A program made the position numbers and the translations under genes. Below, in pieces: positions 1 to 7,072 of a stretch of DNA of 64,000 nt. Below the pieces are notes generated by a model, which worked only from the letters and a program-made list of their open reading frames with translations, ran no database searches and was not told where the DNA came from. This stretch comes from Arthrobacter nitroguajacolicus_D (GTDB lineage Bacteria; Actinomycetota; Actinomycetes; Actinomycetales; Micrococcaceae): contig NZ_JAVDSH010000004.1 of NCBI RefSeq assembly GCF_031455195.1, positions 372,001 through 436,000 on the forward strand. Reading direction: 5' to 3'. Numbering within the stretch: the first letter of the stretch is position 1; every line of letters begins with the position of its first letter.

Positions 1-548
1 CGCTTCCTCGCCGCCAGCACCAGATGCACCAGCACCAGTCGCTGGGCTTGGTCATCAAGGTGCACGCCGTCTACGAGACTCCGTTCTGGCGCGAAGAAGG
101 CCTCTCCGGCACGGGCTTCAGCGCAGGCGCGCTGGTCCAGGAGGTCTACGACAACACCAACCACGGCGACCGCCGCGGTACCCTGGTGGGCTTCGTCTCC
201 GACGAAAAGGCCGACGCCGTGTTCGAGCTCAGCGCCGAAGACCGGAAGAAGGCCATCCTCGAATCCATCGCCGGCTTCCTGGGCGACAAGGCACTTACTC
301 CCGAGGTCTACTACGAGTCCGACTGGGGCTCCGAGGAATGGACCCGCGGCGCCTACGCCTCCAGCTACGACCTGGGCGGCCTGCACCGCTATGGCAAGGA
401 CCAGCACGCCAACGTAGGCCCGATCTACTGGTCCTCGTCGGATCTCGCAGCCGAGGGCTACCAGCACGTCGACGGCGCCGTCCGGATGGGCCAGGCTACC
501 GCCGCGCGCATCGTCGAAGCCAACAAGCTGGCGTCAGTAGCCGTCTAA
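1..548 (+). CDS. Flavin monoamine oxidase (putrescine-oxidase-like), 3' end only
   Basis: The 5' part lies outside the window; the frame is open from base 3. The C-terminal 182 residues carry the substrate-side part of the FAD amine oxidase fold and the closing FAD-contact region (GPIYWSSSDLAAEGYQHVDG, then the helix of the GQATAARIVE type) seen at the end of monoamine and putrescine oxidases. These flavoenzymes oxidise primary amines to aldehyde, ammonia and H2O2. A universal stress protein and an APC permease follow on the same strand, which fits an amine uptake and oxidation locus. The exact substrate (putrescine or another amine) is inferred from context only. A strong hairpin follows the stop codon. 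Confidence 0.85.
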   Translation, partial: LPRRQHQMHQHQSLGLVIKVHAVYETPFWREEGLSGTGFSAGALVQEVYDNTNHGDRRGTLVGFVSDEKADAVFELSAEDRKKAILESIAGFLGDKALTPEVYYESDWGSEEWTRGAYASSYDLGGLHRYGKDQHANVGPIYWSSSDLAAEGYQHVDGAVRMGQATAARIVEANKLASVAV

Positions 549-566
549 CCGTCTGTGGCAACCAAA

Positions 567-604
567 CCGGCAGGCCGGAGGAGCACCATTTCCCGGCCTG
601 CCGG
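567..604 (+). terminator. Hairpin after the amine oxidase gene
   Basis: A perfect 12-bp inverted repeat (arms 567-578 and 593-604, 14-nt loop) starts 18 bases after the stop codon. There is no clear T-run, as is common in high-GC actinobacteria, so the terminator call rests on stem strength and position. Confidence 0.6.
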
Positions 605-612
605 CTCCACTG

Positions 613-658
613 TTTAAGCACCACCAGCCGTTTAAGCACCACCAGCCGTTTAAGCACC
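613..658 (+). repeat. 18-bp tandem repeat upstream of the stress protein gene
   Basis: Two perfect 18-bp copies (613-630, 631-648) of a unit starting TTTAAGCACC, then a 10-base third copy (649-658). The array ends 12 bases before the ATG of the universal stress protein gene and so lies in its leader or promoter region. Confidence 0.9.
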
Positions 659-670
659 GAAAGGACCGCC

Positions 671-1537
671 ATGCGTTACGTAGTGGGGTACACCGCCAAC
701 GCGAGGGGGCACGACGCCGTTCACCTCGCCGTGGCGCTTGCCCGGAACCACGATGTGAGCCTGGACCTGGTCCTGGTGGTCCCCGAGGACTCTCCTTTCA
801 ATGCCGTCTACCCGCCGGAAACCGGCTACGACGACATCCTTAACGAGCAAGCGCAGCGTTGGTTGGACGAAGGCCTGGCCCTGGTGCCGGACGACATTAC
901 CGCGCGGGGCCACATTCGCCGCGGCGATTCCGAAGCCCGGACGCTGATCGAGGCATCCGTGGAAATGGGCGCTGCGGCACTGGTCATCGGAGCCACCAAT
1001 AGTGGTTTGTTCAAGCGCTTCACCATTGGCTCGGTGGCTGGCGCGTTGCTCCACTCTGCACCGTTACCGGTGGCCCTGGCACCGCACGGATACCGCCGTA
1101 CGGAACCGATCACCCGGATGAGCTGCGGTTTCGGCACGCGCCCAGGGGCCGATGAGCTCCTTGACGTTGCCGTGGAGTCCGCGCGTGATCGCGGCCTTCC
1201 GCTGCGGCTCGTGTCCCTGTTGGCGCTCGACGGCGGTGACTCGCCTGAGCTGCTCGACGCAGCCTGGATGCACGCCGCCCAGCGGATTGCCGCCGTCGAA
1301 AGTTCCTCCGCGGAGGCGCTGCTCCCGGAACCCGAAATCGTGGTTGCGAAGGGCCGGACCATCGAGGAAGCGGTGGACCGCCTTGACTGGGAAGACGGCG
1401 AAATCCTGCTGATCGGCTCCAGCCGCCTCGCCCAGCACCGGGCTACTTTCCTTGGCACCACCGCAAACCGGATCCTGCGTGCCCTCCCCGTTCCCATGAT
1501 TGTGGTCCCCCGCGACTACACGCGACAAAGCTCCTAG
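671..1537 (+). CDS. Universal stress protein, tandem UspA domains
   Basis: A 288-residue protein with two UspA folds (about residues 1-140 and 150-288). The first domain ends with the ATP-binding pattern G-2x-G-9x-G-S (IGATNSGLFKRFTIGS); the second has a related GSSRLAQ...LGTT stretch. Tandem UspA proteins are cytoplasmic nucleotide-binding stress factors. The frame is open far upstream, but the ATG at 671 is chosen because homology starts there (MRYVVGYTANARG) and an AAAGGA-like ribosome site precedes it. It sits between the amine oxidase and an APC permease on the same strand, 23 bases before the permease. A specific role in amine metabolism is inferred only from this position. Confidence 0.88.
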   Translation: MRYVVGYTANARGHDAVHLAVALARNHDVSLDLVLVVPEDSPFNAVYPPETGYDDILNEQAQRWLDEGLALVPDDITARGHIRRGDSEARTLIEASVEMGAAALVIGATNSGLFKRFTIGSVAGALLHSAPLPVALAPHGYRRTEPITRMSCGFGTRPGADELLDVAVESARDRGLPLRLVSLLALDGGDSPELLDAAWMHAAQRIAAVESSSAEALLPEPEIVVAKGRTIEEAVDRLDWEDGEILLIGSSRLAQHRATFLGTTANRILRALPVPMIVVPRDYTRQSS

Positions 1538-1560
1538 CAATCGCCTGAGAGGCAATACCC

Positions 1561-3072
1561 ATGTCAACTGCACCAAAGACGGTCCAGTCGAAAGAATCTT
1601 CCCTGAGCGAAAAGGGACTGAAAGCCGGATCGGTGGGCCTGATTGGCGCCGTCGTGATCGGTGTTTCCTGCATCGCGCCCGCCTATACCCTCACCGCAGC
1701 GTTGGGCCCCACAGTCTCGGAAGTGGGCGTGCATCTTCCCGCCATCTTCCTGGTGGGTTTCATTCCCATGCTGCTGGTGGCGCTCGGCTACCGCGAACTG
1801 AACAACGCCATGCCCGACGCCGGTACCTCCTTTACGTGGGCGACTCGTGCTTTCGGTCCGTGGATCGGTTGGATGGGTGGTTGGGGGCTGATCGCGGCCA
1901 CCATCATTGTGTTGTCCAACCTCGCGGCCGTTGCGGTGGACTTCTTCTACCTGATGCTCGGGCAGCTCTTCAGTAACCCTGAGCTGGCCGGGCTCAGCAA
2001 GATCCTGCCGCTGAACATCGCTACCACGTTGGTATTCATTGCCCTTGCGTGTTGGATTTCCTACCGGGGAATGGAGACCACCAAGGGCGTGCAGTACGTG
2101 CTGGTGGCCTTCCAGTTGCTGGTCCTGGGCTGGTTCGCGGTATCTGCGTTCGCGCACGTCGCCAACGGAACCGCATTTGATGCCACCGCCATCTCGCCCG
2201 ACTGGTTCAACCCGTTCGCCGTGGACTCCTTCTCGCAATTCGCCGCAGGTGTGTCGCTCTCGATCTTCATTTACTGGGGCTGGGACGTCACCCTGACCAT
2301 GAACGAGGAAACCAAAAACCCGGAGAAGACACCCGGCCGCGCAGCGACCATCACCGTGCTGGTCATCGTGATCATCTACATGACCGTTGCGCTGGCCACC
2401 CTGTCGTTCGCGGGCGTCGGCGACACCGGTTTGGGTGCCGGGAACCCTGAAAACCAGTCCAGCATCTTCGCCGTCCTGGCCGGTCCGGTGATGGGTCCGT
2501 TCGCTATCCTCATGTCGTTGGCCATCCTCAGCAGCTCGGCGGCCTCCCTGCAGTCCACCTTCGTTTCGCCGGCGCGGACCATGCTGGCAATGGGTCATTA
2601 CCGCGCTATCTCGCCGCGTTTCGGGCGCATCAGCCCCACGTACAAGTCGCCCAGCTTCGCCACCATTGCCGCCGCAGTCGCTGCGGCGGCGTTCTACGTG
2701 ATCACCCGGACGGTATCGGAGAACGCGCTGTGGGACACCATCACTGCCCTGGGCATGATGATCTGCTTCTACTACGGCATCACGGCCCTGGCCTGCGTGT
2801 GGTTCTTCCGGGCATTGGCCTTCAGCAGCGTCCGTGCCTTCTTCTTCAAGTTCCTGGCGCCCTTGGTGGGTGGGGTGATCCTGCTGGTCATGTTCGTGAA
2901 GACCGCCATGGACTCGATGGATCCGGAATATGGCTCCGGCTCATCGGTTGCCGGGGTAGGCCTGGTGTTCATCCTGGGCATGGGTGTGATCCTGCTGGGC
3001 GTGGTGGTCATGCTGGTGATGTACCGGTTGCGGCCCGAATTCTTCAAGGGCAAGGTGCTGACCCGGGCGTAA
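1561..3072 (+). CDS. APC-family amino acid/polyamine permease
   Basis: A 503-residue integral membrane protein with about 12 hydrophobic segments. The first segment carries the APC signature (GSVGLIGAVVIGVSCIAPAY) and the conserved NAMPDAGTSFTW motif follows. It would import an amino acid or polyamine by proton- or ion-coupled transport across the cytoplasmic membrane. It follows the amine oxidase and universal stress protein genes, and a putrescine or related amine is the likely substrate, but the sequence does not decide this. Length and topology are usual for the family and no truncation is seen. Confidence 0.9.
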   Translation: MSTAPKTVQSKESSLSEKGLKAGSVGLIGAVVIGVSCIAPAYTLTAALGPTVSEVGVHLPAIFLVGFIPMLLVALGYRELNNAMPDAGTSFTWATRAFGPWIGWMGGWGLIAATIIVLSNLAAVAVDFFYLMLGQLFSNPELAGLSKILPLNIATTLVFIALACWISYRGMETTKGVQYVLVAFQLLVLGWFAVSAFAHVANGTAFDATAISPDWFNPFAVDSFSQFAAGVSLSIFIYWGWDVTLTMNEETKNPEKTPGRAATITVLVIVIIYMTVALATLSFAGVGDTGLGAGNPENQSSIFAVLAGPVMGPFAILMSLAILSSSAASLQSTFVSPARTMLAMGHYRAISPRFGRISPTYKSPSFATIAAAVAAAAFYVITRTVSENALWDTITALGMMICFYYGITALACVWFFRALAFSSVRAFFFKFLAPLVGGVILLVMFVKTAMDSMDPEYGSGSSVAGVGLVFILGMGVILLGVVVMLVMYRLRPEFFKGKVLTRA

Positions 3073-3100
3073 ACCTGGGGCGCGCCCGCCTTTACGTGCG

Positions 3101-3163
3101 CGTTGTGGGGCCCGCTCTGCGCGCTAAATCCACGCTTCGGGGCGCAGAGCGGGCCTCACAACG
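3101..3163. repeat. 63-bp imperfect palindrome (REP-like), possible bidirectional terminator
   Basis: Arms of 22 bp (3101-3122 and 3142-3163) pair with one mismatch around a 19-base loop. The right arm runs into the stop codon of the opposite-strand gene, so the element lies exactly between two convergent genes. A degenerate relative with the same arm order and spacing is at 38659-38720. Confidence 0.7.
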
Positions 3164-3707
3164 TAGGTTCTGGGACTCCCGCAGCCCGCTCGGCCGCCTT
3201 CAGGGCTTCGGCCAGGCGTTCGACGGCGGCCCGGTAGTCGGTGCCGGCGGTCACCTTGCAGTATTCGGCCTCACGCATGGCCCGCGTGAGTGCAGCTGTC
3301 TCCGCAGTGCGGACGTCGGTCATGGCCGGGAAATCAATAGTCTGTGCTGGATCAAGCTCGTATCTTTGCCACTGCTGGATGAGGTTCTGGTGGCGGACGG
3401 TGTCCAGGAGAAAACCAGCACGACGCCGGGGTTCAGCTGCGAGGATGCGCTCTACTTTGCGGATACTCGCCAGGGTTCCGCCGACGGTGGCTAGGCCCAC
3501 CAGGACCAAGATAAGCCCGGCCGGGGCCCACTGCACTGCGGGGACCAGGATGGCGGGAAGGATCACCACCGACCCTCCGAAAAGGTCCCAGAAGATCCCG
3601 TCCGGCTCCGGGCCGTGGCCATGGATTAGTTTCCTGTGCAGGGCGTACGTGGTTGCTGCGGTTGCAAGAACCAGGGCTGCACCCCACAGGAGCATCATGG
3701 CGGGCAT
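3156..3707 (-). CDS. Hypothetical membrane protein with C-terminal helical domain
   Basis: A protein of 183 residues with no family I recognise. Three hydrophobic segments occupy roughly the first 90 residues (AMMLLWGAALVLATAATTYA, then GGSVVILPAILVPAV and GLILVLVGLATVGG). The rest is soluble, charged and alanine/glutamate-rich, probably helical. The ATG at 3707 is preferred over GTG 3731 and ATG 3728 because GGAGGTGG sits four bases upstream of it. It converges on the APC permease gene; the stop codon lies inside the 63-bp palindrome. Confidence 0.6.
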   Translation of the reverse strand: MPAMMLLWGAALVLATAATTYALHRKLIHGHGPEPDGIFWDLFGGSVVILPAILVPAVQWAPAGLILVLVGLATVGGTLASIRKVERILAAEPRRRAGFLLDTVRHQNLIQQWQRYELDPAQTIDFPAMTDVRTAETAALTRAMREAEYCKVTAGTDYRAAVERLAEALKAAERAAGVPEPTL

Positions 3708-3812
3708 CGGACCACCTCCAGGCGACATCACGTTGCTTTGATTTCAGTATGCGCCAGTGCCTGCGTGGGCGCGAGGGGCCAGGTTGTCTGACCCGGCGCG
3801 TAGCCTAGGCGC

Positions 3813-4196
3813 ATGAGACTGAAAATGTGCAGCATCCATGTCAAGGACCCCGCAGCAGCTCACACGTTCTACACGGAGACCCTGGGCTTTGAGACGCTCA
3901 TGGCCATGCCGGAGTACAACCTGTTCATCATCAAGGATCCCGGGGCGGATAACAGCAGTTCGCCTGGGCTGCTGCTGGAACCCAGCGACAACCCGATCGG
4001 TGCCAACTACATGAATGCCGTCTACCAGGCCGGGTTGCCTGCAGTGGTCCTGGGTGTGCCCGACGTGCAGGCCGAGTACAAGCGGTTGCTCGCGGCCGGT
4101 GTGACCTTCAAGGGGGAGCCCTCTGAGGACCCGTCCGGTGTCAGCGCAGTCTTTGACGACGGTTGCGGCAACTTCGTCCAACTACACCAGGACTAG
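3813..4196 (+). CDS. VOC (glyoxalase/bleomycin resistance) family protein
   Basis: A 127-residue single-module vicinal-oxygen-chelate protein. Paired beta-alpha-beta-beta-beta units are recognisable, with the start pattern KMCSIHVKDPAAAHTFYTETLGF and the end pattern VSAVFDDGCGNFVQLHQD. VOC proteins are metal-dependent lyases, dioxygenases or antibiotic-binding proteins; the substrate cannot be named. The gene appears leaderless: TAGCCT (3801-3806) is followed by exactly six bases and then the ATG, with no ribosome binding site. Confidence 0.82.
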   Translation: MRLKMCSIHVKDPAAAHTFYTETLGFETLMAMPEYNLFIIKDPGADNSSSPGLLLEPSDNPIGANYMNAVYQAGLPAVVLGVPDVQAEYKRLLAAGVTFKGEPSEDPSGVSAVFDDGCGNFVQLHQD

Positions 4197-4211
4197 CCCG
4201 CCATAAAAGCT

Positions 4212-4237
4212 GTGGCCGGGACCCAGGTCCCGGCCAC
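4212..4237. terminator. Bidirectional hairpin between VOC and DUF5997 genes
   Basis: A perfect 12-bp inverted repeat (4212-4223 and 4226-4237) lies between convergent genes. On the minus strand it is followed by a T-rich GCTTTTATGG stretch. Confidence 0.7.
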
Positions 4238-4250
4238 TGAATGCTAAACC

Positions 4251-4700
4251 TTACGCGTGGTCCCGCTTGGAGGCCTTGGGGGCGTCGCGCTTTGCTGCAG
4301 CGTTCTCCCTCGCTTCCTTGGTTGCTGCTTTCTTGTGGGCTTCGTCCTTGACGCGCTGGGCTTCGCTGCGGACCGCGGCGTGCGTGGCACGTTCGGTGAC
4401 CAGCCACTGCGGGGGAGACTGCAGCAGCTCGCTGATTTCCGCCGTCGTGAGCGCTTCTTCCACGCCGCCGCGGGCGAGGCCACTGATGGAGATGTTCAGC
4501 TTCTGCGCTACAACCGGTCGCGGGTGGGGGCCGTTGCGGCGCAGTTCGGCGAGCCACTCCGGCGGGTTGGCCTGAAGTTCGGCGAATTCGTCGCGGGAGA
4601 TCGATGAATCCTGGAACTCCTGCGGTGTCGCCGGCAGGTAGATGCCGAGTTTCTTGGCAACTGTTGCCGGCTTCATGGACTGGGAGTCTTTGGGGGTCAT
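4251..4700 (-). CDS. DUF5997 family protein
   Basis: A cytoplasmic protein of 149 residues. I recognise it as the DUF5997 type found in actinobacteria: an N-terminal part beginning KPATVAKKLGIYLPATPQEF, the repeated element PPEWLAELRRNGPHPRPVVAQKL / PPQWLVTERATHAAVRSEA, and a highly charged lysine/alanine-rich C-terminus. Function is unknown. It is divergent from a stand-alone LysR effector-domain protein with only 33 bases between starts. From what I recall of actinobacterial genomes this pairing recurs, which suggests a functional link. Confidence 0.75.
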   Translation of the reverse strand: MTPKDSQSMKPATVAKKLGIYLPATPQEFQDSSISRDEFAELQANPPEWLAELRRNGPHPRPVVAQKLNISISGLARGGVEEALTTAEISELLQSPPQWLVTERATHAAVRSEAQRVKDEAHKKAATKEARENAAAKRDAPKASKRDHA

Positions 4701-4733
4701 GCTTCAAGGGTATCTGGCCGGTACTGTGAGTGT

Positions 4734-5459
4734 GTGCCAGCCGCTGAAGAATCCCCCGAATCCGCCGAACCCCAACCGGGCCTCCGGGTCGCCTATGTTG
4801 CGGGGGTGACGCCTGGGAAATGGATCCGCAGGTGGGAAGAGCGCATGCCCGAGTATCCGCTGCATGCGTTCATGTCCGACGACGCCGCCCAGCTTTCGGT
4901 GCTGCGTGACGGTTCCGCCGACCTTAGTTTTGTTCGGTTGCCGGTGGATCGTGAAGGCCTCAACGTCATCCCCTTGTATGAAGAGCAGCCAGTGGTGGTG
5001 GCTCCCAAAGGTCACGAGATCTCCGTGTTCGAGGAAGTCGCCTTGGATGACCTTGCCGAGGAAAACTTCCTGGACATTGAAGAAATGGGCGGCCCGGACA
5101 TGGCGCTGCAGGTTGTCGCTTCAGGCGCGGGCCTGGCCATCCTGCCCATGTCGGTTGCCCGGCATCTGAACGTCAAGGACACCGTTATGCGCCGCTTGAC
5201 CGGTGCGCCCGGCACGCAGATTGGATTGGCCTGGCTGGTGGGTACGGATAACCCCGTCATCGAGGAATTTATCGGGATCGTGCGTGGCCGTACGGCGCAA
5301 AGCTCCAGGCAACCGTCTGCCCAGCAGGAGAAGCCCAAGAAGGCTCCCAAGCCGGATCGCCGCGGCGGTGGTCCCAAGAAGCCTGCTGTCGCACAGCGCT
5401 ACGCCCCGAACCCGGACAAGGGCCGCGGCAAGGGATCGCGCAAGAAGGGCAAGCGCTGA
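4734..5459 (+). CDS. Orphan LysR-type substrate-binding domain protein (no HTH)
   Basis: A 241-residue protein. Residues about 15-190 match the effector-binding domain of LysR regulators (LRVAYVAGVTPGKWIRRWEE, VLRDGSADLSFVRLP, VVVAPKGHEI, ASGAGLAILPMSVARHL), but the N-terminal winged helix is absent. Instead there is a C-terminal lysine/arginine/proline-rich tail (KPKKAPKPDRRGGGPKKPA, ending GSRKKGKR) that could bind nucleic acid. The GTG start has TACTGT six bases upstream and no ribosome site, so the transcript is probably leaderless. It may sense a small molecule for its divergent DUF5997 neighbour; that is inference. Confidence 0.8.
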   Translation: MPAAEESPESAEPQPGLRVAYVAGVTPGKWIRRWEERMPEYPLHAFMSDDAAQLSVLRDGSADLSFVRLPVDREGLNVIPLYEEQPVVVAPKGHEISVFEEVALDDLAEENFLDIEEMGGPDMALQVVASGAGLAILPMSVARHLNVKDTVMRRLTGAPGTQIGLAWLVGTDNPVIEEFIGIVRGRTAQSSRQPSAQQEKPKKAPKPDRRGGGPKKPAVAQRYAPNPDKGRGKGSRKKGKR

Positions 5460-6158
5460 CTAGTCCCCGTGGATTGCGGTCTGCTGCTGCTCGGAACGGT
5501 TGAGGTAAGCCAGGAGCAGGTCCCCGGCCTCTTCCAAGTGGCCGGCTTCCAGCGCTGCGCAGATCTGCTCGTTTTCGGCCAGCCAGTCGCTGTAGAAGTG
5601 GGCGTTCATGGTGGCTTTGTGAAAGTAGAGCCGCATCTCCGCCAGGATCTGGGCCATGATCGTGTCCAGCCTGTTGCTTTCGGCGAGGGCAACGATTGCT
5701 CCATGGAAATGCTGGTTGGCGCTGCCGAGTCCTTCATTGTCGTCGGCTGCTGCTGCCCGCTTACCCTCCTCGACGGCGGCCCTGACGGCAGCAATGCGCT
5801 CAGGTGAGCCACCTGCGCGAATGGAGCTGACTTCGATGGCACGGCGGACGGTGTAGACGTCGTGGATATCGCCGGCCTCAAGGGTTGCGACATAAACGCC
5901 TTTGTTGGGCTGGCGGAGGAGGAGCCGCTCACCGGCCAGTTCGGCGAAAGCTTCACGGACCGTATTCCGGGAGACGCCCAGATCTTCGGCGATGGTGGCT
6001 TCGGTGAGCTTGGAGCCGGGAACAAGGAAGCCTTCTGCCAGTTGATACCGCAGTTCTTCGGCCACGCGCTCAGCCACGGACGGAACCCTGAGCCGCATTC
6101 TGGCGCGTGCACCGTCAAAGCCAGCGTGTTCGCTTGATTCCTGATCTGCACCGGCCAT
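5460..6158 (-). CDS. GntR family regulator (FadR/FCD type), likely regulator of the pxp operon
   Basis: A regulator of about 232 residues with an N-terminal winged helix (VAERVAEELRYQLAEGFLVP, then TEATIAEDLGVSRNTVREAF as recognition region) and a C-terminal all-helical FCD ligand domain with spaced histidines (NQHFHGAIV, YFHKATMNAH). FCD domains bind carboxylate metabolites, often with a metal. The frame is open further upstream, but ATG 6158 is preferred; ATG 6098 is an alternative. It is divergent from pxpA, and a perfect 21-bp palindrome with the GT...AC core typical of GntR operators lies between them. It is probably the 5-oxoproline-responsive repressor. Confidence 0.85.
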   Translation of the reverse strand: MAGADQESSEHAGFDGARARMRLRVPSVAERVAEELRYQLAEGFLVPGSKLTEATIAEDLGVSRNTVREAFAELAGERLLLRQPNKGVYVATLEAGDIHDVYTVRRAIEVSSIRAGGSPERIAAVRAAVEEGKRAAAADDNEGLGSANQHFHGAIVALAESNRLDTIMAQILAEMRLYFHKATMNAHFYSDWLAENEQICAALEAGHLEEAGDLLLAYLNRSEQQQTAIHGD

Positions 6159-6195
6159 GACACCAAAATTACACGATCGCCGAAAATTAGGATCG

Positions 6196-6216
6196 CTGGA
6201 TTGTTGAACAATCCAG
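6196..6216. promoter_or_regulatory. GntR-type operator, perfect 21-bp palindrome
   Basis: The sequence CTGGATTGTT-G-AACAATCCAG is perfectly symmetrical and contains the GntR/FadR core TTGTTGAACAA. It lies 52 bases before the pxpA ATG and 38 bases before the gntR start. A possible promoter for pxpA has TTGAAC (6204-6209) inside the palindrome as -35 and CATTCT (6227-6232) as -10, so binding would block it. Confidence 0.8.
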
Positions 6217-6267
6217 CAGATTGGTGCATTCTTGATGTAACGCACATCACGAGGCAGGGATCACATC

Positions 6268-7026
6268 ATGGCAATCATCGATCTGAACAGCGACGTCGGC
6301 GAGTCCTTCGGCCGCTGGACGCTTGGCGATGATGCGGCCATGTTTGAGTCGGTGTCCAGTGCCAACGTCGCGTGTGGATTCCACGCTGGCGACCCCAGCG
6401 TCATCCGCAGCACCTGCGAGAAGGCGGTGGAGGCCGGCGTCGTTATTGGCGCCCACGTCGGATACCGCGACCTCGCAGGCTTCGGCCGCCGCTTCATGGA
6501 TATCGACCCCATGGAACTCGCGGACGACGTTGTGTACCAGATCGGAGCGCTGCAGGCGCTGGCCGCCACGACGGGAGCCCGCGTCCAGTACGTGAAACCC
6601 CACGGCGGTCTCTACAACGCGATCGTCAAGCACACCGCCCAGGCGCGTGCCGTCGTCGAGGCCGTGAAATCGGTAGACCCCAACCTTCCGATCCTCGGCC
6701 TCCCGGGCTCCGAAGTCCTCCGTCTCGCTGAAGACGCCGGTCTCCGAGGCATTGCTGAAGCATTCGCGGACCGCGCTTACAACCCTGACGGAACGCTCGT
6801 CTCGCGCAACCAGCCGGGTGCTGTTCTGCACGATCCCGCCGAAGTTGCGGAGCACGTCCTACGGATGGCCACCGAACAGTCCGTCAGGACCACGGACGGT
6901 TCCATCCTGAACATCCGCGCAGAAAGCATCTGCGTACACGGTGACTCACCCGGAGCCGTTGCCATGGCCACCGCAGTGAAGTCCGCTCTGGCCGGTGCCG
7001 GCGTGACCGTCGGCTCGTTCCTCTAG
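6268..7026 (+). CDS. pxpA: 5-oxoprolinase subunit A (LamB/YcsF family)
   Basis: A 252-residue cytoplasmic protein beginning IDLNSDVGESFGRWTLGDD, the LamB/YcsF signature, with SANVACGFHAGDPSVI and the VKPHGGLYN segment. PxpA works with PxpB and PxpC in ATP-dependent opening of 5-oxo-L-proline to glutamate. Length is normal. It is the first gene of a four-gene operon (pxpA, MFS transporter, fused pxpBC, biotin carboxylase) behind the 21-bp palindrome, and it is divergent from the GntR regulator. Confidence 0.92.
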   Translation: MAIIDLNSDVGESFGRWTLGDDAAMFESVSSANVACGFHAGDPSVIRSTCEKAVEAGVVIGAHVGYRDLAGFGRRFMDIDPMELADDVVYQIGALQALAATTGARVQYVKPHGGLYNAIVKHTAQARAVVEAVKSVDPNLPILGLPGSEVLRLAEDAGLRGIAEAFADRAYNPDGTLVSRNQPGAVLHDPAEVAEHVLRMATEQSVRTTDGSILNIRAESICVHGDSPGAVAMATAVKSALAGAGVTVGSFL

Positions 7027-7072
7027 CCCATCCCGGGCGCCCCGCACCATCCCTCATCCCCCGGAGGTCATC

